Shown in pieces: positions 25,521-34,561 of a stretch of DNA of 44,328 nucleotides; within the stretch, counting starts at the first letter, position 1, and every line of letters starts with the position of its first letter. The position numbers and the translations under genes are program-made. Location: NCBI GenBank assembly GCA_900548385.1, contig URKJ01000042.1:1-44328 (forward strand), in the 5' to 3' direction. The stretch is from an uncultured bacterium. Its GTDB lineage: Bacteria; Verrucomicrobiota; Lentisphaeria; Victivallales; UBA1829. The notes beneath the pieces are model-generated. The model searched no databases, was not told the origin of the DNA, and saw nothing but the letters and a program-made list of their open reading frames with translations.

Positions 25521-25555
25521 ATACAGTAATAGAAAACCCGAAAGGAGCCAGAATA

Positions 25556-26881
25556 ATGTCAGGAATTTTCAAAGCGTATGATATTCGCGGAATTTATCCC
25601 GAACAGTTGAACGAGGAAATCGCCGAAAAGATCGGAAAAGCGTTTGTTGAATTTCTCGGTGCAAAAAAAATTGTGATCGGACGCGACATGCGCCCTCATT
25701 CCGAGCCTTTGTTCAAAGCCTTTTCCAAAGGGATCATGGAGCAGGGTTGTGACGTGATCGACCTTGGTCTTTGCTCCACTCCGATGACCTATCATGCAAA
25801 CGGTTTTCTGAAAGCCGACGGCAGCATCATGATCACTGCTTCCCACAATACCAAAGAGTGGAACGGATTCAAACTTTGCCGCAAAGATGACGTTCCCATC
25901 AGCGGAGTCACCGGCATTGCCGATATTCAGAAACTTGTGGAAGAAAACAATTTCAAAGCAGCTGACAAACCCGGTACGCTTTCCAGCTACAACATTGCGG
26001 AAGAGTATGGAAAATTCCTGCGCAAATTTGCAAGAATGGACCGAAAACTCAAAATTGTTGTCGATTATGCCAACGCGATGGGATCTTATGAGATTGCCGG
26101 AATCAAAGATCTGTTCGATATTATTCCCATGTACGAAGAGTTGGATGGCAATTTCCCGAATCATGAAGCGAATCCGCTGCACACAGAAACGCTGGATGCG
26201 ATCCGCGCCAAAGTCAAAGAGACGGGAGCCGAATTCGGAGCCGCTTTTGACGGCGATGCCGACCGCTGCGGATTTGTAGACGATGAAGGAAATATTATTC
26301 CCATGGATATTTTTACCGCGCTGATCGCGCAGGATATTCTGAGCGAGCAGGGAACCGGAACGGCGACAATTCTTTATGATCTCCGCAGCAGTTGGGCGGT
26401 CAAAGAGTGTATTAAGGAACACGGCGGACGGCCGCTGATGTCCCGCGTCGGTCATGCGTTCATCAAGCAGCAGATGCGCGAAAACAACGCCGTTTTCGCC
26501 GGTGAACTTTCCGGTCATTACTATTTTGCGGAAAACTATGTTGCGGAATCACAGGGACTCGCGTTGATCAAACTTGCAAACCTTGTCTGCAAGAGCGGAA
26601 AAAAAGTCAGCGAACTGGTCAAACCTCTGAAAAAATATATCGCAAGTGGTGAAATCAATTCCAAAGTTGCGGATACGAAACCGATTCTGGATGCGATCCG
26701 CAAAAATTATTCCGATGGACACATGTTTGAACTCGACGGCATTTCTGTGGAATACTCCGACTGGTGGTTCAATGTCCGCTCGTCCAACACGGAACCGCTT
26801 CTCCGTCTGATCGTGGAAGCAAAAGATAAAGCAACGATGGAAGCGAAACGGGATGAACTTCTCAAACTCATCCGTGGTTGA
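25556..26881 (+). CDS. Phosphomannomutase/phosphoglucomutase
   Basis: 441 residues of the alpha-D-phosphohexomutase family, which interconverts hexose 1- and 6-phosphates and supplies GDP-mannose or UDP-glucose precursors. Visible motifs: AYDIRGIYP at the start, the phosphoserine loop ITASHNTKEWNG, the metal loop DGDADRC, the sugar loop GELSGHYYF and the phosphate loop RSSNTEPLLR. The length and GELSGH loop fit the AlgC/ManB-type bifunctional branch. Start ATG 25556 follows AAAGGAG at 25541-25547. It stands alone between its own promoter and a strong terminator. Confidence 0.93.
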   Translation: MSGIFKAYDIRGIYPEQLNEEIAEKIGKAFVEFLGAKKIVIGRDMRPHSEPLFKAFSKGIMEQGCDVIDLGLCSTPMTYHANGFLKADGSIMITASHNTKEWNGFKLCRKDDVPISGVTGIADIQKLVEENNFKAADKPGTLSSYNIAEEYGKFLRKFARMDRKLKIVVDYANAMGSYEIAGIKDLFDIIPMYEELDGNFPNHEANPLHTETLDAIRAKVKETGAEFGAAFDGDADRCGFVDDEGNIIPMDIFTALIAQDILSEQGTGTATILYDLRSSWAVKECIKEHGGRPLMSRVGHAFIKQQMRENNAVFAGELSGHYYFAENYVAESQGLALIKLANLVCKSGKKVSELVKPLKKYIASGEINSKVADTKPILDAIRKNYSDGHMFELDGISVEYSDWWFNVRSSNTEPLLRLIVEAKDKATMEAKRDELLKLIRG

Positions 26882-26899
26882 TTTTTCTGAAGAAAATTG

Positions 26900-26936
26900 C
26901 ACAAACGGCGTCCAGTACGGACGCCGTTTGTGTTTT
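26900..26936. terminator. Bidirectional terminator between convergent genes
   Basis: A perfect 14-base stem runs from 26900-26913 to 26919-26932 with an AGTAC loop. TTTTAT follows on the plus strand and an AATTTTCTT run on the minus strand. It serves both the phosphohexomutase and the queC operon. Confidence 0.9.
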
Positions 26937-26950
26937 ATAGTTAAATTATA

Positions 26951-28228
26951 TTAACGCTGTTTTGAAGCATTTGCGGCACTGAATCCGGCTAAGCGCCCGC
27001 TTGAAAGTGCCCATTGAATATTATAACCGCCGCAGGGACCTGTCAGATCCATGATTTCTCCTGCAAAATAGAGTCCGTCGATCAAACGGCTTTCCAATGT
27101 ATGAGGATTGATTTCTTTCAATTTGATTCCGCCTTTCATTGCCATTGCCTTGTCGATGGGACCGGAACCGTAGGCAGTCAGGGAAACGCCGGATAATGTT
27201 GCCGCCAGCCGGTTGCGTACAGCGGAAGAGAGTTCGCAAAGTTTTTCATCGCCGCATTCCGCAGTTGTACAGAGAGCATCTGCCAATGCGCGCGGGAATT
27301 GCCAGCCGAGGACGGTTCGCAGCTGTTTGCGTCCTTCATACTTCCGCCAGTTTTCAATTTCTTTCTGCCATGCAGCGGAATCTTTCGAGGCGTCGGGACG
27401 GAAAACAAGTTCAATGCCGGAAGCATTTTTTGCACAGGTTTCCGCAAGATCCCCTGCAAGATCAATGGCGCAGGGACCCGACAGGCCGTCATGGGTGAAG
27501 AGAAGTTCACCACGGTTACGGAATGTTTGTCGTCCGCGTTGGAACGATAATTCCGCATCCGGAAGACTGATTCCTGTCAGATTCCGGATCCATGATTCAC
27601 GGATTAGAAGAGGAGCCATGGCTGGATAAAGCGGGGAAAGAGTATGCCCAAGTTCCGTCGCAAGGTTCAGACCGTGACGGCTTCCCCCGAGCTTTCCCCA
27701 GGCGGTCCCTCCTCCGGCAAGAACAACTGATTTACATTCCGTCACTGTTCCGTCATTTAAAAATACACTTAATTTATTATCGTCATTGACGGATATATGT
27801 TGAACGGATGTTTCGTTTTTCATGGTTCCGCCAAGAGCGGTAAATGCATTGGAAAAAGCATTCAGAATGTCCCGTGCACGTTCTGATTTCGGAAAATAAT
27901 GAAAAGAATCTTCACATTTCAATGGAACATTCCGTGATTTGAGAAACGGAAAAAGCCAGTCATGATATGCAAAATCCAGAGCGGGTTTCATAAACCGCCC
28001 TTCCCTTCCGAATGCTTCCATGAAAGCGGATTTCTCAAGGGTGTTGCTGACGTTGCATTTGGACCCGCCGCTTGCAAGAAGTTTCAGACCGTAAGTCCGG
28101 AGCCGTTCAAAGAGCATAACGGATGCGCCGGTTTCAGCGGCGGCAAGAGCTGCCGACAGACCTGCCGGACCGGAACCGATAACAACAACGTCAAAAATTC
28201 CGTCATTCCTGATTTCAGAATTCGTCAT
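26951..28228 (-). CDS. HI0933/YhiN-type FAD-dependent oxidoreductase
   Basis: 425 residues. The FAD-binding start reads VVVIGSGPAGLSAALAAAETG, followed by the family block LLASGGSKCNVSN and, near the C-terminus, YFAGEIMDLTGPCGGYNIQW. These identify the HI0933/YhiN flavoprotein family, found in most bacteria but without an agreed reaction. Cytoplasmic. The start overlaps the queC stop by four bases (ATGA). It is the last gene of a five-gene operon and ends at a bidirectional terminator. Confidence 0.92.
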   Translation of the reverse strand: MTNSEIRNDGIFDVVVIGSGPAGLSAALAAAETGASVMLFERLRTYGLKLLASGGSKCNVSNTLEKSAFMEAFGREGRFMKPALDFAYHDWLFPFLKSRNVPLKCEDSFHYFPKSERARDILNAFSNAFTALGGTMKNETSVQHISVNDDNKLSVFLNDGTVTECKSVVLAGGGTAWGKLGGSRHGLNLATELGHTLSPLYPAMAPLLIRESWIRNLTGISLPDAELSFQRGRQTFRNRGELLFTHDGLSGPCAIDLAGDLAETCAKNASGIELVFRPDASKDSAAWQKEIENWRKYEGRKQLRTVLGWQFPRALADALCTTAECGDEKLCELSSAVRNRLAATLSGVSLTAYGSGPIDKAMAMKGGIKLKEINPHTLESRLIDGLYFAGEIMDLTGPCGGYNIQWALSSGRLAGFSAANASKQR

Positions 28229-28908
28229 TTTTGATATTTTTGTACTTGTGGATCCGTCATTCCAAGTTCAGAAAATGCTTTTTGACGGAGTGAACAACTG
28301 TCGCATTTCAAACACGGCGAACCATCGGGGTTCGGATTGTAACAGCTGTGAGTCATGGAATAGTCGACTCCAAGCTCAAGACCGCGTTGGATGATTTCAG
28401 TTTTTTTCAGGTATTGAAGCGGGGCATTGATCCGGAAAGTCCATCCCTCGTCTACAGCTTTCGTTCCGAGAGTGGCCGTCAGTTCAAACGATTTGACGAA
28501 TGCCGGACGGCAGTCGGGATAACCGGAATAATCAAGACTGTTTACTCCGACAAAGATGTCTTTTGCGCCGACAGTTTCCGCAAGAGCCGCCGCAAATGAA
28601 AGAAAGATCGTGTTTCTGGCGGGAACATATGTAACGGGAATGCCATCACCGCCCGCATCGGGAACGTCAATCGTATCAGACGTCAAAGCGGAGCCTCCCC
28701 ATTCACGCAGATCGAACGAGATCAGGTGATGTTTGATTACTCCGGCGGCTTCTGCAAGTCTCTTTGCGCAATCCAGTTCAACATTATGACGCTGTCCGTA
28801 TGCAAATGTAAGAGTATGGATTTCAAAGCCTTCCGCTTTGGCGATTGCGAGACAGGTAGCGGAATCGAGACCGCCGCTTAACAGAACTACGGCTTTTTTT
28901 GTGCTCAT
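28225..28908 (-). CDS. queC: 7-cyano-7-deazaguanine synthase
   Basis: 227 residues. It converts carboxy-deazaguanine to preQ0 with ATP and ammonia, in the queuosine pathway. The PP-loop is LLSGGLDSATC, with YVPARNTIFLSFA in the middle and a C-terminal zinc site (SCYNP..PCLKCDSCSLR). Length is normal. ATG 28908 lies inside the ppk1 stop (ATGA). No other queuosine gene is in the window, so it appears as a passenger in a polyphosphate-related operon. Confidence 0.96.
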   Translation of the reverse strand: MSTKKAVVLLSGGLDSATCLAIAKAEGFEIHTLTFAYGQRHNVELDCAKRLAEAAGVIKHHLISFDLREWGGSALTSDTIDVPDAGGDGIPVTYVPARNTIFLSFAAALAETVGAKDIFVGVNSLDYSGYPDCRPAFVKSFELTATLGTKAVDEGWTFRINAPLQYLKKTEIIQRGLELGVDYSMTHSCYNPNPDGSPCLKCDSCSLRQKAFSELGMTDPQVQKYQK

Positions 28909-31049
28909 TTGTTTTCTTCCTTGTTTGGTGATGTGAAAATAGTCAGCGTTTCATTACGCCCGATTGCTTCCCGTGTTTTTTCGAGACGGGTTTTATAGAA
29001 ATTATAGAGTTTGTACTGGCTTCTTGTCGGTTCCGTCAATTCTGACGGAATAGGGCGTGAATATTTATTCGGTCCGGTCAGGCGGCGGCCTTTGCGTTTG
29101 TCATGCAGGCCGCAATCGAGAATAAAATCGAGTTCACGGCGAATGGAATCCGATTCGATCGGAAGCAGAACTTCGATACGGCGACGGATATTGCGCGGCA
29201 TAACGTCCGCACTGCCGATATAATAGACCGGATCGCCGTTGTTTGCAAAACGGTAGATGCGTGCATGTTCCAGAAAACGGTCCAGAATACTGATGACATT
29301 GATGTTTTTTGCAAACTGTTTCGGCAGAAAGAAAGGATTGATCCCGCAGATTCCGCGTACGATCAGATTGATTTTAACGTGTCTCTGTGCCGCTTCATAA
29401 AGATGGTCGATGATTTCATAGTCGATCAGCGAATTGATTTTCATCGTAATCATGCCGGGATTCTGAGGAGTGGAGAGCTCCGCCTCCCGGTCGATGTGAT
29501 AGATGAGTTTTTCCTTGATATTGAACGGAGCAACCCAAAGTTTATTCCAGTCCGGCGGACTTGAAAAACCGGTAATGACATTAAAGAGCGCGGAAACGTC
29601 ATCGGCAATGGACTTGTCATCGGTGAAAAATCCGAGGTCGGTATAAAGTTGTGCTGTTTTGTCGTTATAATTTCCGGTTCCGAGATGCATATAGCGCCGG
29701 ATGCCGTCTTCTTCCTGACGGACAATCATCAGGGCTTTGCAATGGACTTTCAGTCCGGCGATGCCGTATACGACATGCGCTCCGGCGTTGGCAAGTTCGC
29801 GCGCCCAGTTGATATTGTTTTCCTCGTCGAACCGCGCTTTAATTTCCACCAGAACTGAGACCTGTTTACCGTTCCGCGCGGCGGCAATCAGCGCTTTGAC
29901 TACCGGAGAATTTCCGCTGACACGGTAAAGAGTCTGTTTGATTGCCAAGACATTCGGATCGTTTGCCGCCTCCTCCAGAAAACGGACTACGGGACTGAAC
30001 GATTCGTATGGATGATGCAGTAGAAAACACCCTTTTTCACGGATCGTCTGGAAAATATTGGCACCTTTCGGCAGATTTACCGAGGGGAGGGGAGGGAGCG
30101 GTTTATCCGCCAGTTCCGGAAAGTTTTTGAGTCCGGCAAGACGGAACAGGTCTTTCAGGTTCAGCATTCCGCTGATCGAAAAGATGTATTCTCTGGGGGT
30201 CTTCAGCATTTCCGCAAGCCATTCGCGGGATTTGCGCGACATCAGAGAGGAGATTTCAAGGCGGACCACGTTACGGCGTGTTTTTTTCTGAAGCGCAATC
30301 TGCATTTCAGTCAGCAGGTCGGCAATGGATTCCTCATCAATCGAGAAATCCATATCGCGGGTGATGCGGAATGCGGAACATTCGAGAATCGTGCACTTGT
30401 TGAACAGAAGATCCAGATTATTGGAGATCAGTTCTTCGCTTGTGATGAACGATGCGCGGTGTCCGTAAACTTCGACTTCGATAAACCGCGGAATCAGGGA
30501 AGGAACTTCGAGAACGGCAAACTGCTCCCGCGGATCGTTTTCGCGGTGAAGACGGACCAGCAGCTCCAGTCCGAGGTTCGGAATTTGCGGGAACGGATGC
30601 GAGCTGTCAATGCCGATCGGTGTAAGAATCGGCAGATAGCTTGCGATGAACCGTTTGCGGAGAGCATTCCGTCTTTCCTGCGGAAGCTGATTCCAGGAAA
30701 GCAGTCTGATCCCGTTATTTTCAAGTTCCGGCAGGATTTCCTTATAAAGGGAACGGTACTGCCGTTCCACGAGCTGGCGAATTCGGGAATCGAGCTGTTT
30801 CATCAGGATGTCGGGCACGTAACCGCTGCTGCCGTAAACGCGTTTGAACGGTTCTCCGAGCTGCTGGGAGACTCCGGCAATACGAACCATGTAGAACTCG
30901 TCCAGATTGCTGCTGAAAATGGCGATGAATTTCAGGCGTTCAAGCAGGGGGTTGCCTTTGTCGGCGGCTTCTCCGAGTACGCGGGCATTGAATTCAAGCC
31001 AACTGATGTCACGATTGATGTATTGTTCTTTTTCGGCTGGAGTCGTCAT
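28905..31049 (-). CDS. ppk: Polyphosphate kinase 1
   Basis: 714 residues, the usual length. It reversibly moves the gamma-phosphate of ATP to polyphosphate. The N-terminal domain begins YINRDISWLEFNARVL; the two C-terminal catalytic domains show KVHCKALMIVRQE, with the autophosphorylated His, then HLGTGNYNDKTAQLYTDL and FLEHARIYRFANN with the second conserved His, and SADVMPRNIRRRIEVLLP. ATG 31049 follows AAAGGA. The adjacent upstream gene is a Ppx-like protein, a classic pairing for polyphosphate synthesis and breakdown. Confidence 0.96.
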   Translation of the reverse strand: MTTPAEKEQYINRDISWLEFNARVLGEAADKGNPLLERLKFIAIFSSNLDEFYMVRIAGVSQQLGEPFKRVYGSSGYVPDILMKQLDSRIRQLVERQYRSLYKEILPELENNGIRLLSWNQLPQERRNALRKRFIASYLPILTPIGIDSSHPFPQIPNLGLELLVRLHRENDPREQFAVLEVPSLIPRFIEVEVYGHRASFITSEELISNNLDLLFNKCTILECSAFRITRDMDFSIDEESIADLLTEMQIALQKKTRRNVVRLEISSLMSRKSREWLAEMLKTPREYIFSISGMLNLKDLFRLAGLKNFPELADKPLPPLPSVNLPKGANIFQTIREKGCFLLHHPYESFSPVVRFLEEAANDPNVLAIKQTLYRVSGNSPVVKALIAAARNGKQVSVLVEIKARFDEENNINWARELANAGAHVVYGIAGLKVHCKALMIVRQEEDGIRRYMHLGTGNYNDKTAQLYTDLGFFTDDKSIADDVSALFNVITGFSSPPDWNKLWVAPFNIKEKLIYHIDREAELSTPQNPGMITMKINSLIDYEIIDHLYEAAQRHVKINLIVRGICGINPFFLPKQFAKNINVISILDRFLEHARIYRFANNGDPVYYIGSADVMPRNIRRRIEVLLPIESDSIRRELDFILDCGLHDKRKGRRLTGPNKYSRPIPSELTEPTRSQYKLYNFYKTRLEKTREAIGRNETLTIFTSPNKEENK

Positions 31050-31068
31050 AATGAATCCTTTCCGGTTG

Positions 31069-32574
31069 TCATACGAAGATCAGTTTCGATGCAAACGCAT
31101 AGTTGAACATGCTGGTATCAATGTAATTAAGCGCCGCGGAACGCCCCATTCCGCCCATCCGGACAGTGACAAGATTGGGTGACAGCTTGACAGTCATCCG
31201 TTCATCCGGTTTACAGGCCACCGCCAGTCCGCATGCGAGACGGAGAATCGCGGAAAGTTTGTTGATAATGGCACGCTGTTCAACGGGAATCGCCATATAG
31301 TCCAGATGTTGGGGTTTTGGCAGGGATTTGCGGTGATAACGGGCTACCATTGCGATGATCCGCCGTTCCGTCAATGAAATTCCGGGAATTTCCGTGTTCA
31401 AAATAATGTAATAACTGTGTTTGTGATATGCCTGATTGTTGAGAAACAGACCTGTTTTATACAGCAGGGAGGCTACTTTGAGCATTTTCAATTCCGCATG
31501 TCCCATACCGTGCAGCGGTTGGAGTTTTTCAAACAGTTTTTCGGCGAGGATGACCGTTGCCGCGATCAGGCGCATATCACTGCCGTAATGCTCGGCGATC
31601 TGGGAGGCACTGCCGAAAATCTGCGGTTCGAACGGATCGCGCCGGTGCATGGAGCTGTTGATGAAATCTTCTATCAAAGCGTATTTAGTGGAAATGGTCG
31701 GTGCGTAAATGGTTTTGGCGCCGGTAAGTTTGAGCAGATTGGAGATCATCATACAGCAGGGCAGAACGGCTTCCGCGAGATCGGATTTGATGTTGAAATC
31801 CCGTCCGAGCGTTTCCACTGTGCGGGTCGCTGCAATTTCCCGGAGCTGCTTGAATTCTTCAATCTTCAGTTCAAAAACGCCGCGTTTGATCCGCTGTTTC
31901 TCCATCGCAAGCATCGCGCGCGATGATGCTCCGGTGACGATGAGCCCGTCGCAGTTCATTTTTCCGGAAAGATATTCCAGTTCACTGAATGCGTAGTCAA
32001 TAACGGGTTCCAGCAGTTCCATGCGCATCGTTGCAGACGAAGTGTCGGAAAATCCTTCGACGGCACGGAGTGTTCCGAGCTTGATCGTTTCAGTAAAACG
32101 CATGATTCCGTGATCGAAAAGGCTTACCTGACAGGCTCCGGTTCCGATGTCGGCAAGCAGAAGCGTCTGTTCGTCAAATGGAAAATTTGACGGAATGACG
32201 GATTGTACAGCGAGGTATCCGAGGCGGGCTTCGTCAGTTCCAGTGAAAATACGGACGTCAATGCCGGAAAGAAATTTGACGCGTTCGAGAAAAATGTCGG
32301 CATTTTCCGCTTCCCGGACGGCGCTTGTCGCAATCGCGCAATATTCGGTAATCCGGTATTCCGTCATTTTCAGTTTGAATTTTTTCATGATCTCGCACAG
32401 CATCAAAACGGATTTATTGCTGATGCATCCGCTTTTGAATACATCGGCGCCGAGCGGAACGGGGATTTCCAAATCCTCAATCGTTTCGTATGTTCCGCTT
32501 TGCTTGTCGACCTGGACAATCAGCAGGCGTGCGGAATGGGCGCCGATGTCGATGGAAGCGAGCATGTTTTTCAT
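31069..32574 (-). CDS. Ppx/GppA-like protein with altered active site
   Basis: 501 residues with the Ppx/GppA two-lobed ASKHA fold: IDIGAHSARLLIV at 8-20, ATSAVREAENADIF at 82-95, and the catalytic Glu115 in TDEARLGY. The phosphate-binding block, DIGGGSTE in Ppx, reads DIGTGACQ (142-149), so Ser becomes Ala147 and the catalytic Glu becomes Gln149. The C-terminal HD-like domain reads SLLYKTG where LLHDIG is usual, losing the HD pair. It may therefore be a weak exopolyphosphatase, a (p)ppGpp hydrolase or a polyphosphate/alarmone sensor. It overlaps the ROK gene by four bases and precedes ppk by 19. Confidence 0.8.
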   Translation of the reverse strand: MKNMLASIDIGAHSARLLIVQVDKQSGTYETIEDLEIPVPLGADVFKSGCISNKSVLMLCEIMKKFKLKMTEYRITEYCAIATSAVREAENADIFLERVKFLSGIDVRIFTGTDEARLGYLAVQSVIPSNFPFDEQTLLLADIGTGACQVSLFDHGIMRFTETIKLGTLRAVEGFSDTSSATMRMELLEPVIDYAFSELEYLSGKMNCDGLIVTGASSRAMLAMEKQRIKRGVFELKIEEFKQLREIAATRTVETLGRDFNIKSDLAEAVLPCCMMISNLLKLTGAKTIYAPTISTKYALIEDFINSSMHRRDPFEPQIFGSASQIAEHYGSDMRLIAATVILAEKLFEKLQPLHGMGHAELKMLKVASLLYKTGLFLNNQAYHKHSYYIILNTEIPGISLTERRIIAMVARYHRKSLPKPQHLDYMAIPVEQRAIINKLSAILRLACGLAVACKPDERMTVKLSPNLVTVRMGGMGRSAALNYIDTSMFNYAFASKLIFV

Positions 32575-33548
32575 TTACGGATATTTCCTCTTGCAAGGAT
32601 CGTCGCACCGACCGCCACGGCATGATCTCCGAGGGTGGAGACACGGATTTCAATATCCGTCGGGGAAATGCCGAACAAATGACGGTTGAATGCTGCTTTG
32701 AATGGAATGATCACCTGATCGCCCATTGCTTCGACGAATCCGCCGCCGAGCACGATGCACTGCGGAGCGATCACCGCGCAGGTGGAAGCCGCGGCGATTC
32801 CGAGCATACGGAGTCCCTTGTCAACAACTTTACGGACCGCCGGATCATCCTCGTTGTAAGCGCGTGCGAGATATTTGCTTTTGATATTGGTTGTTTCAGG
32901 ATTGAATTTTTCAACGGGGAGCAGGGAATGCATTCCGCATTTGAAAATCTCTTTTTTCAGCGCTTTGACAAATGCTTTTTTACTGCAATATGCTTCAGCG
33001 CATCCGCGGTGTCCGCATCCGCAGCGGCGTCCTCCGGCTTTGATGACGGCATGTCCGAGTTCCCCTGCCAGTCCTTTGTTGCCGGTCAGGAGCTTGTTTT
33101 CAATAATGATTCCGCCGCCAAGTCCCGTTCCGATAAAGTAGCCGACGGAAGAGTGAAAACCTTTTGCCGCGCCGACGAAATGTTCGCCGAGCTGTCCGAG
33201 ATTGCCGTCGTTTCCGAGTTTGAAATCGTGTCCGAACGTATCTTTCATGATCTTGAGCATGGAGGCCTTTTTCCACCCCAGATTGACGGCATGGAGACAG
33301 TCGCCCGTTACCGGATCGACAGGCGAGGGGATGGCGGCGCCGAAACAGGAAACATCATCCAGGGAAAGCGAGAGTTTTCCCAGTGCGGCAAGGGCGGTCT
33401 CTTTCATTGCGAGCGCGGTCTCTTCGGGTCCGACGGAAGGATCGGTTGGAGATTTTGCATCCGCGATCACATGGTTTGCCTTATCGGTTACGACGGCGTA
33501 TATTTTGGATCCTCCGAGGTCAATACCGAGTGCAAGACTGTCAGCCAT
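32571..33548 (-). CDS. ROK-family sugar kinase (glucokinase-like)
   Basis: 325 residues. ATP site ALGIDLGGSKIYAVV, catalytic Asp in GNDGNLGQLGE, IGTGLGGGIIIENKL, the GELGHAVI motif and the zinc site CGCGHRGCAEAYCS are all present, as in ROK glucokinases and fructokinases. Glucose phosphorylation is the likely role. It heads the operon with Ppx-like, ppk1, queC and the flavoprotein. Some ROK kinases use polyphosphate instead of ATP; the neighbours hint at that, but the zinc motif is also common in ATP enzymes. ATG 33548 has GGAG six bases upstream; an in-frame extension to 33656 is unlikely. Confidence 0.92.
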   Translation of the reverse strand: MADSLALGIDLGGSKIYAVVTDKANHVIADAKSPTDPSVGPEETALAMKETALAALGKLSLSLDDVSCFGAAIPSPVDPVTGDCLHAVNLGWKKASMLKIMKDTFGHDFKLGNDGNLGQLGEHFVGAAKGFHSSVGYFIGTGLGGGIIIENKLLTGNKGLAGELGHAVIKAGGRRCGCGHRGCAEAYCSKKAFVKALKKEIFKCGMHSLLPVEKFNPETTNIKSKYLARAYNEDDPAVRKVVDKGLRMLGIAAASTCAVIAPQCIVLGGGFVEAMGDQVIIPFKAAFNRHLFGISPTDIEIRVSTLGDHAVAVGATILARGNIRK

Positions 33549-33600
33549 TTTCTCTTCTCCATGTTTGGTTGCGATTTGGATATCATGCTCCGGAGAGAGA

Positions 33601-33628
33601 AATATAACAAGAAAAAACAGAATTTCAA
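33601..33628 (-). promoter_or_regulatory. Sigma-70 promoter of the ROK-ppx-ppk-queC operon
   Basis: On the minus strand TTGAAA (33623-33628), a 16-base spacer and TATATT (33601-33606) lie about 50 bases before the ROK start. The upstream ends are AT-rich. Confidence 0.6.
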
Positions 33629-33640
33629 CCCCGGAAACAG

Positions 33641-33699
33641 AAACGGATGGAAACACTGACAGAAAACTAACACTTTCCCTGTCCCGTTTTCATCCGTTT
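33641..33699 (-). terminator. Large interrupted hairpin after the thyX operon
   Basis: Arms AAACGGATGGAAAC (33641-33654) and GTTTTCATCCGTTT (33686-33699) pair over 14 bases with one mismatch, with a further five-base pairing inside (CTGAC..region). It lies just downstream of the metallophosphoesterase stop. The T-run on the minus strand is not immediate, so termination is probable, not certain. Confidence 0.5.
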
Positions 33700-33709
33700 T
33701 CCTGTATTT

Positions 33710-34561
33710 TTACGAGATCCGGTATTCCGTCGCTTCGTTGTTGAATCCTCCGCCGGCGACAAACTGCGGCAGGGAATCGGTGATCCGATCCTGATAAAAG
33801 AAATGGAGGTGTCCTGCAAAAACCGCTTTGATCAGCGACTGATGTTTGATATAGTCGATGAAATCGAGAGTCGGTTTGTCGGGACGCTGCTGCTCCTGAC
33901 GGTCTGCCGGATAACAGGAGAGCAGTTCTTCCGGTGTTCCGACCAGATAAGCGCACGGACTTTTCCGCACATTCATCATATAGTCATAAAGGGCTTCCGT
34001 GTGGATTGGATTGTGCATCAGGAGAATGACGGGCAACTCCTTTTGCAGTTCTTTTTTCAGACGCTCCAGGTGATTTTCCGTGAAGAGATAGTAGCTGTTG
34101 TCCACTGCGACGAGATTGACGCCGTTAATGACTCTGGAAGCGAAATCCGGGTCGTTCGGACTTGCCGCCCGGACCCGGTCGAAACTCTGCATTTTGTATG
34201 CGGTATCTTCTTTTGCTTCGCCAACGTACAGACTGAATTCGTGATTGCCCACTGCAAAAAACGTATCCGTCCGGGAAAGTTTTTCTTTCAGAATATCCAG
34301 ATTCGGATGGGAAACGAAGTCAATCAGATCTCCGGTGTGGACTGCAAGATCGCAATTTGTTTTTGCGTAATCAAGTGCGGCGTCAAGATTCCGGATGACC
34401 TCATCCTGCGGAATACCGAACGCCCGGACCCGACTCTCCGCGAGCTTCCGCTTCCGTTCATCATCCCGTTCATCCGCAAGGATGATATGGGTGTCGCTGA
34501 GATGCAGAAGCGTCAACGGCTTTTCAAGTCCGATGTTCAGAGCGATTTTTTGCAGATTCAT
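33710..34561 (-). CDS. Calcineurin-like metallophosphoesterase
   Basis: 283 residues, cytoplasmic. All five metal blocks are present in order: SDTHI near 23, HTGDLID near 95, GNHEF near 127, LMHNP near 181 and GHLHFF near 251. The fold binds two metals and hydrolyses phosphomono- or diesters; the substrate cannot be told. The start overlaps the thyX stop by four bases (ATGA), so the two are co-expressed, with the FHA-like pseudokinase as first gene of the same operon. The class resembles small predicted CpdA-type phosphoesterases. Confidence 0.9.
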   Translation of the reverse strand: MNLQKIALNIGLEKPLTLLHLSDTHIILADERDDERKRKLAESRVRAFGIPQDEVIRNLDAALDYAKTNCDLAVHTGDLIDFVSHPNLDILKEKLSRTDTFFAVGNHEFSLYVGEAKEDTAYKMQSFDRVRAASPNDPDFASRVINGVNLVAVDNSYYLFTENHLERLKKELQKELPVILLMHNPIHTEALYDYMMNVRKSPCAYLVGTPEELLSCYPADRQEQQRPDKPTLDFIDYIKHQSLIKAVFAGHLHFFYQDRITDSLPQFVAGGGFNNEATEYRIS

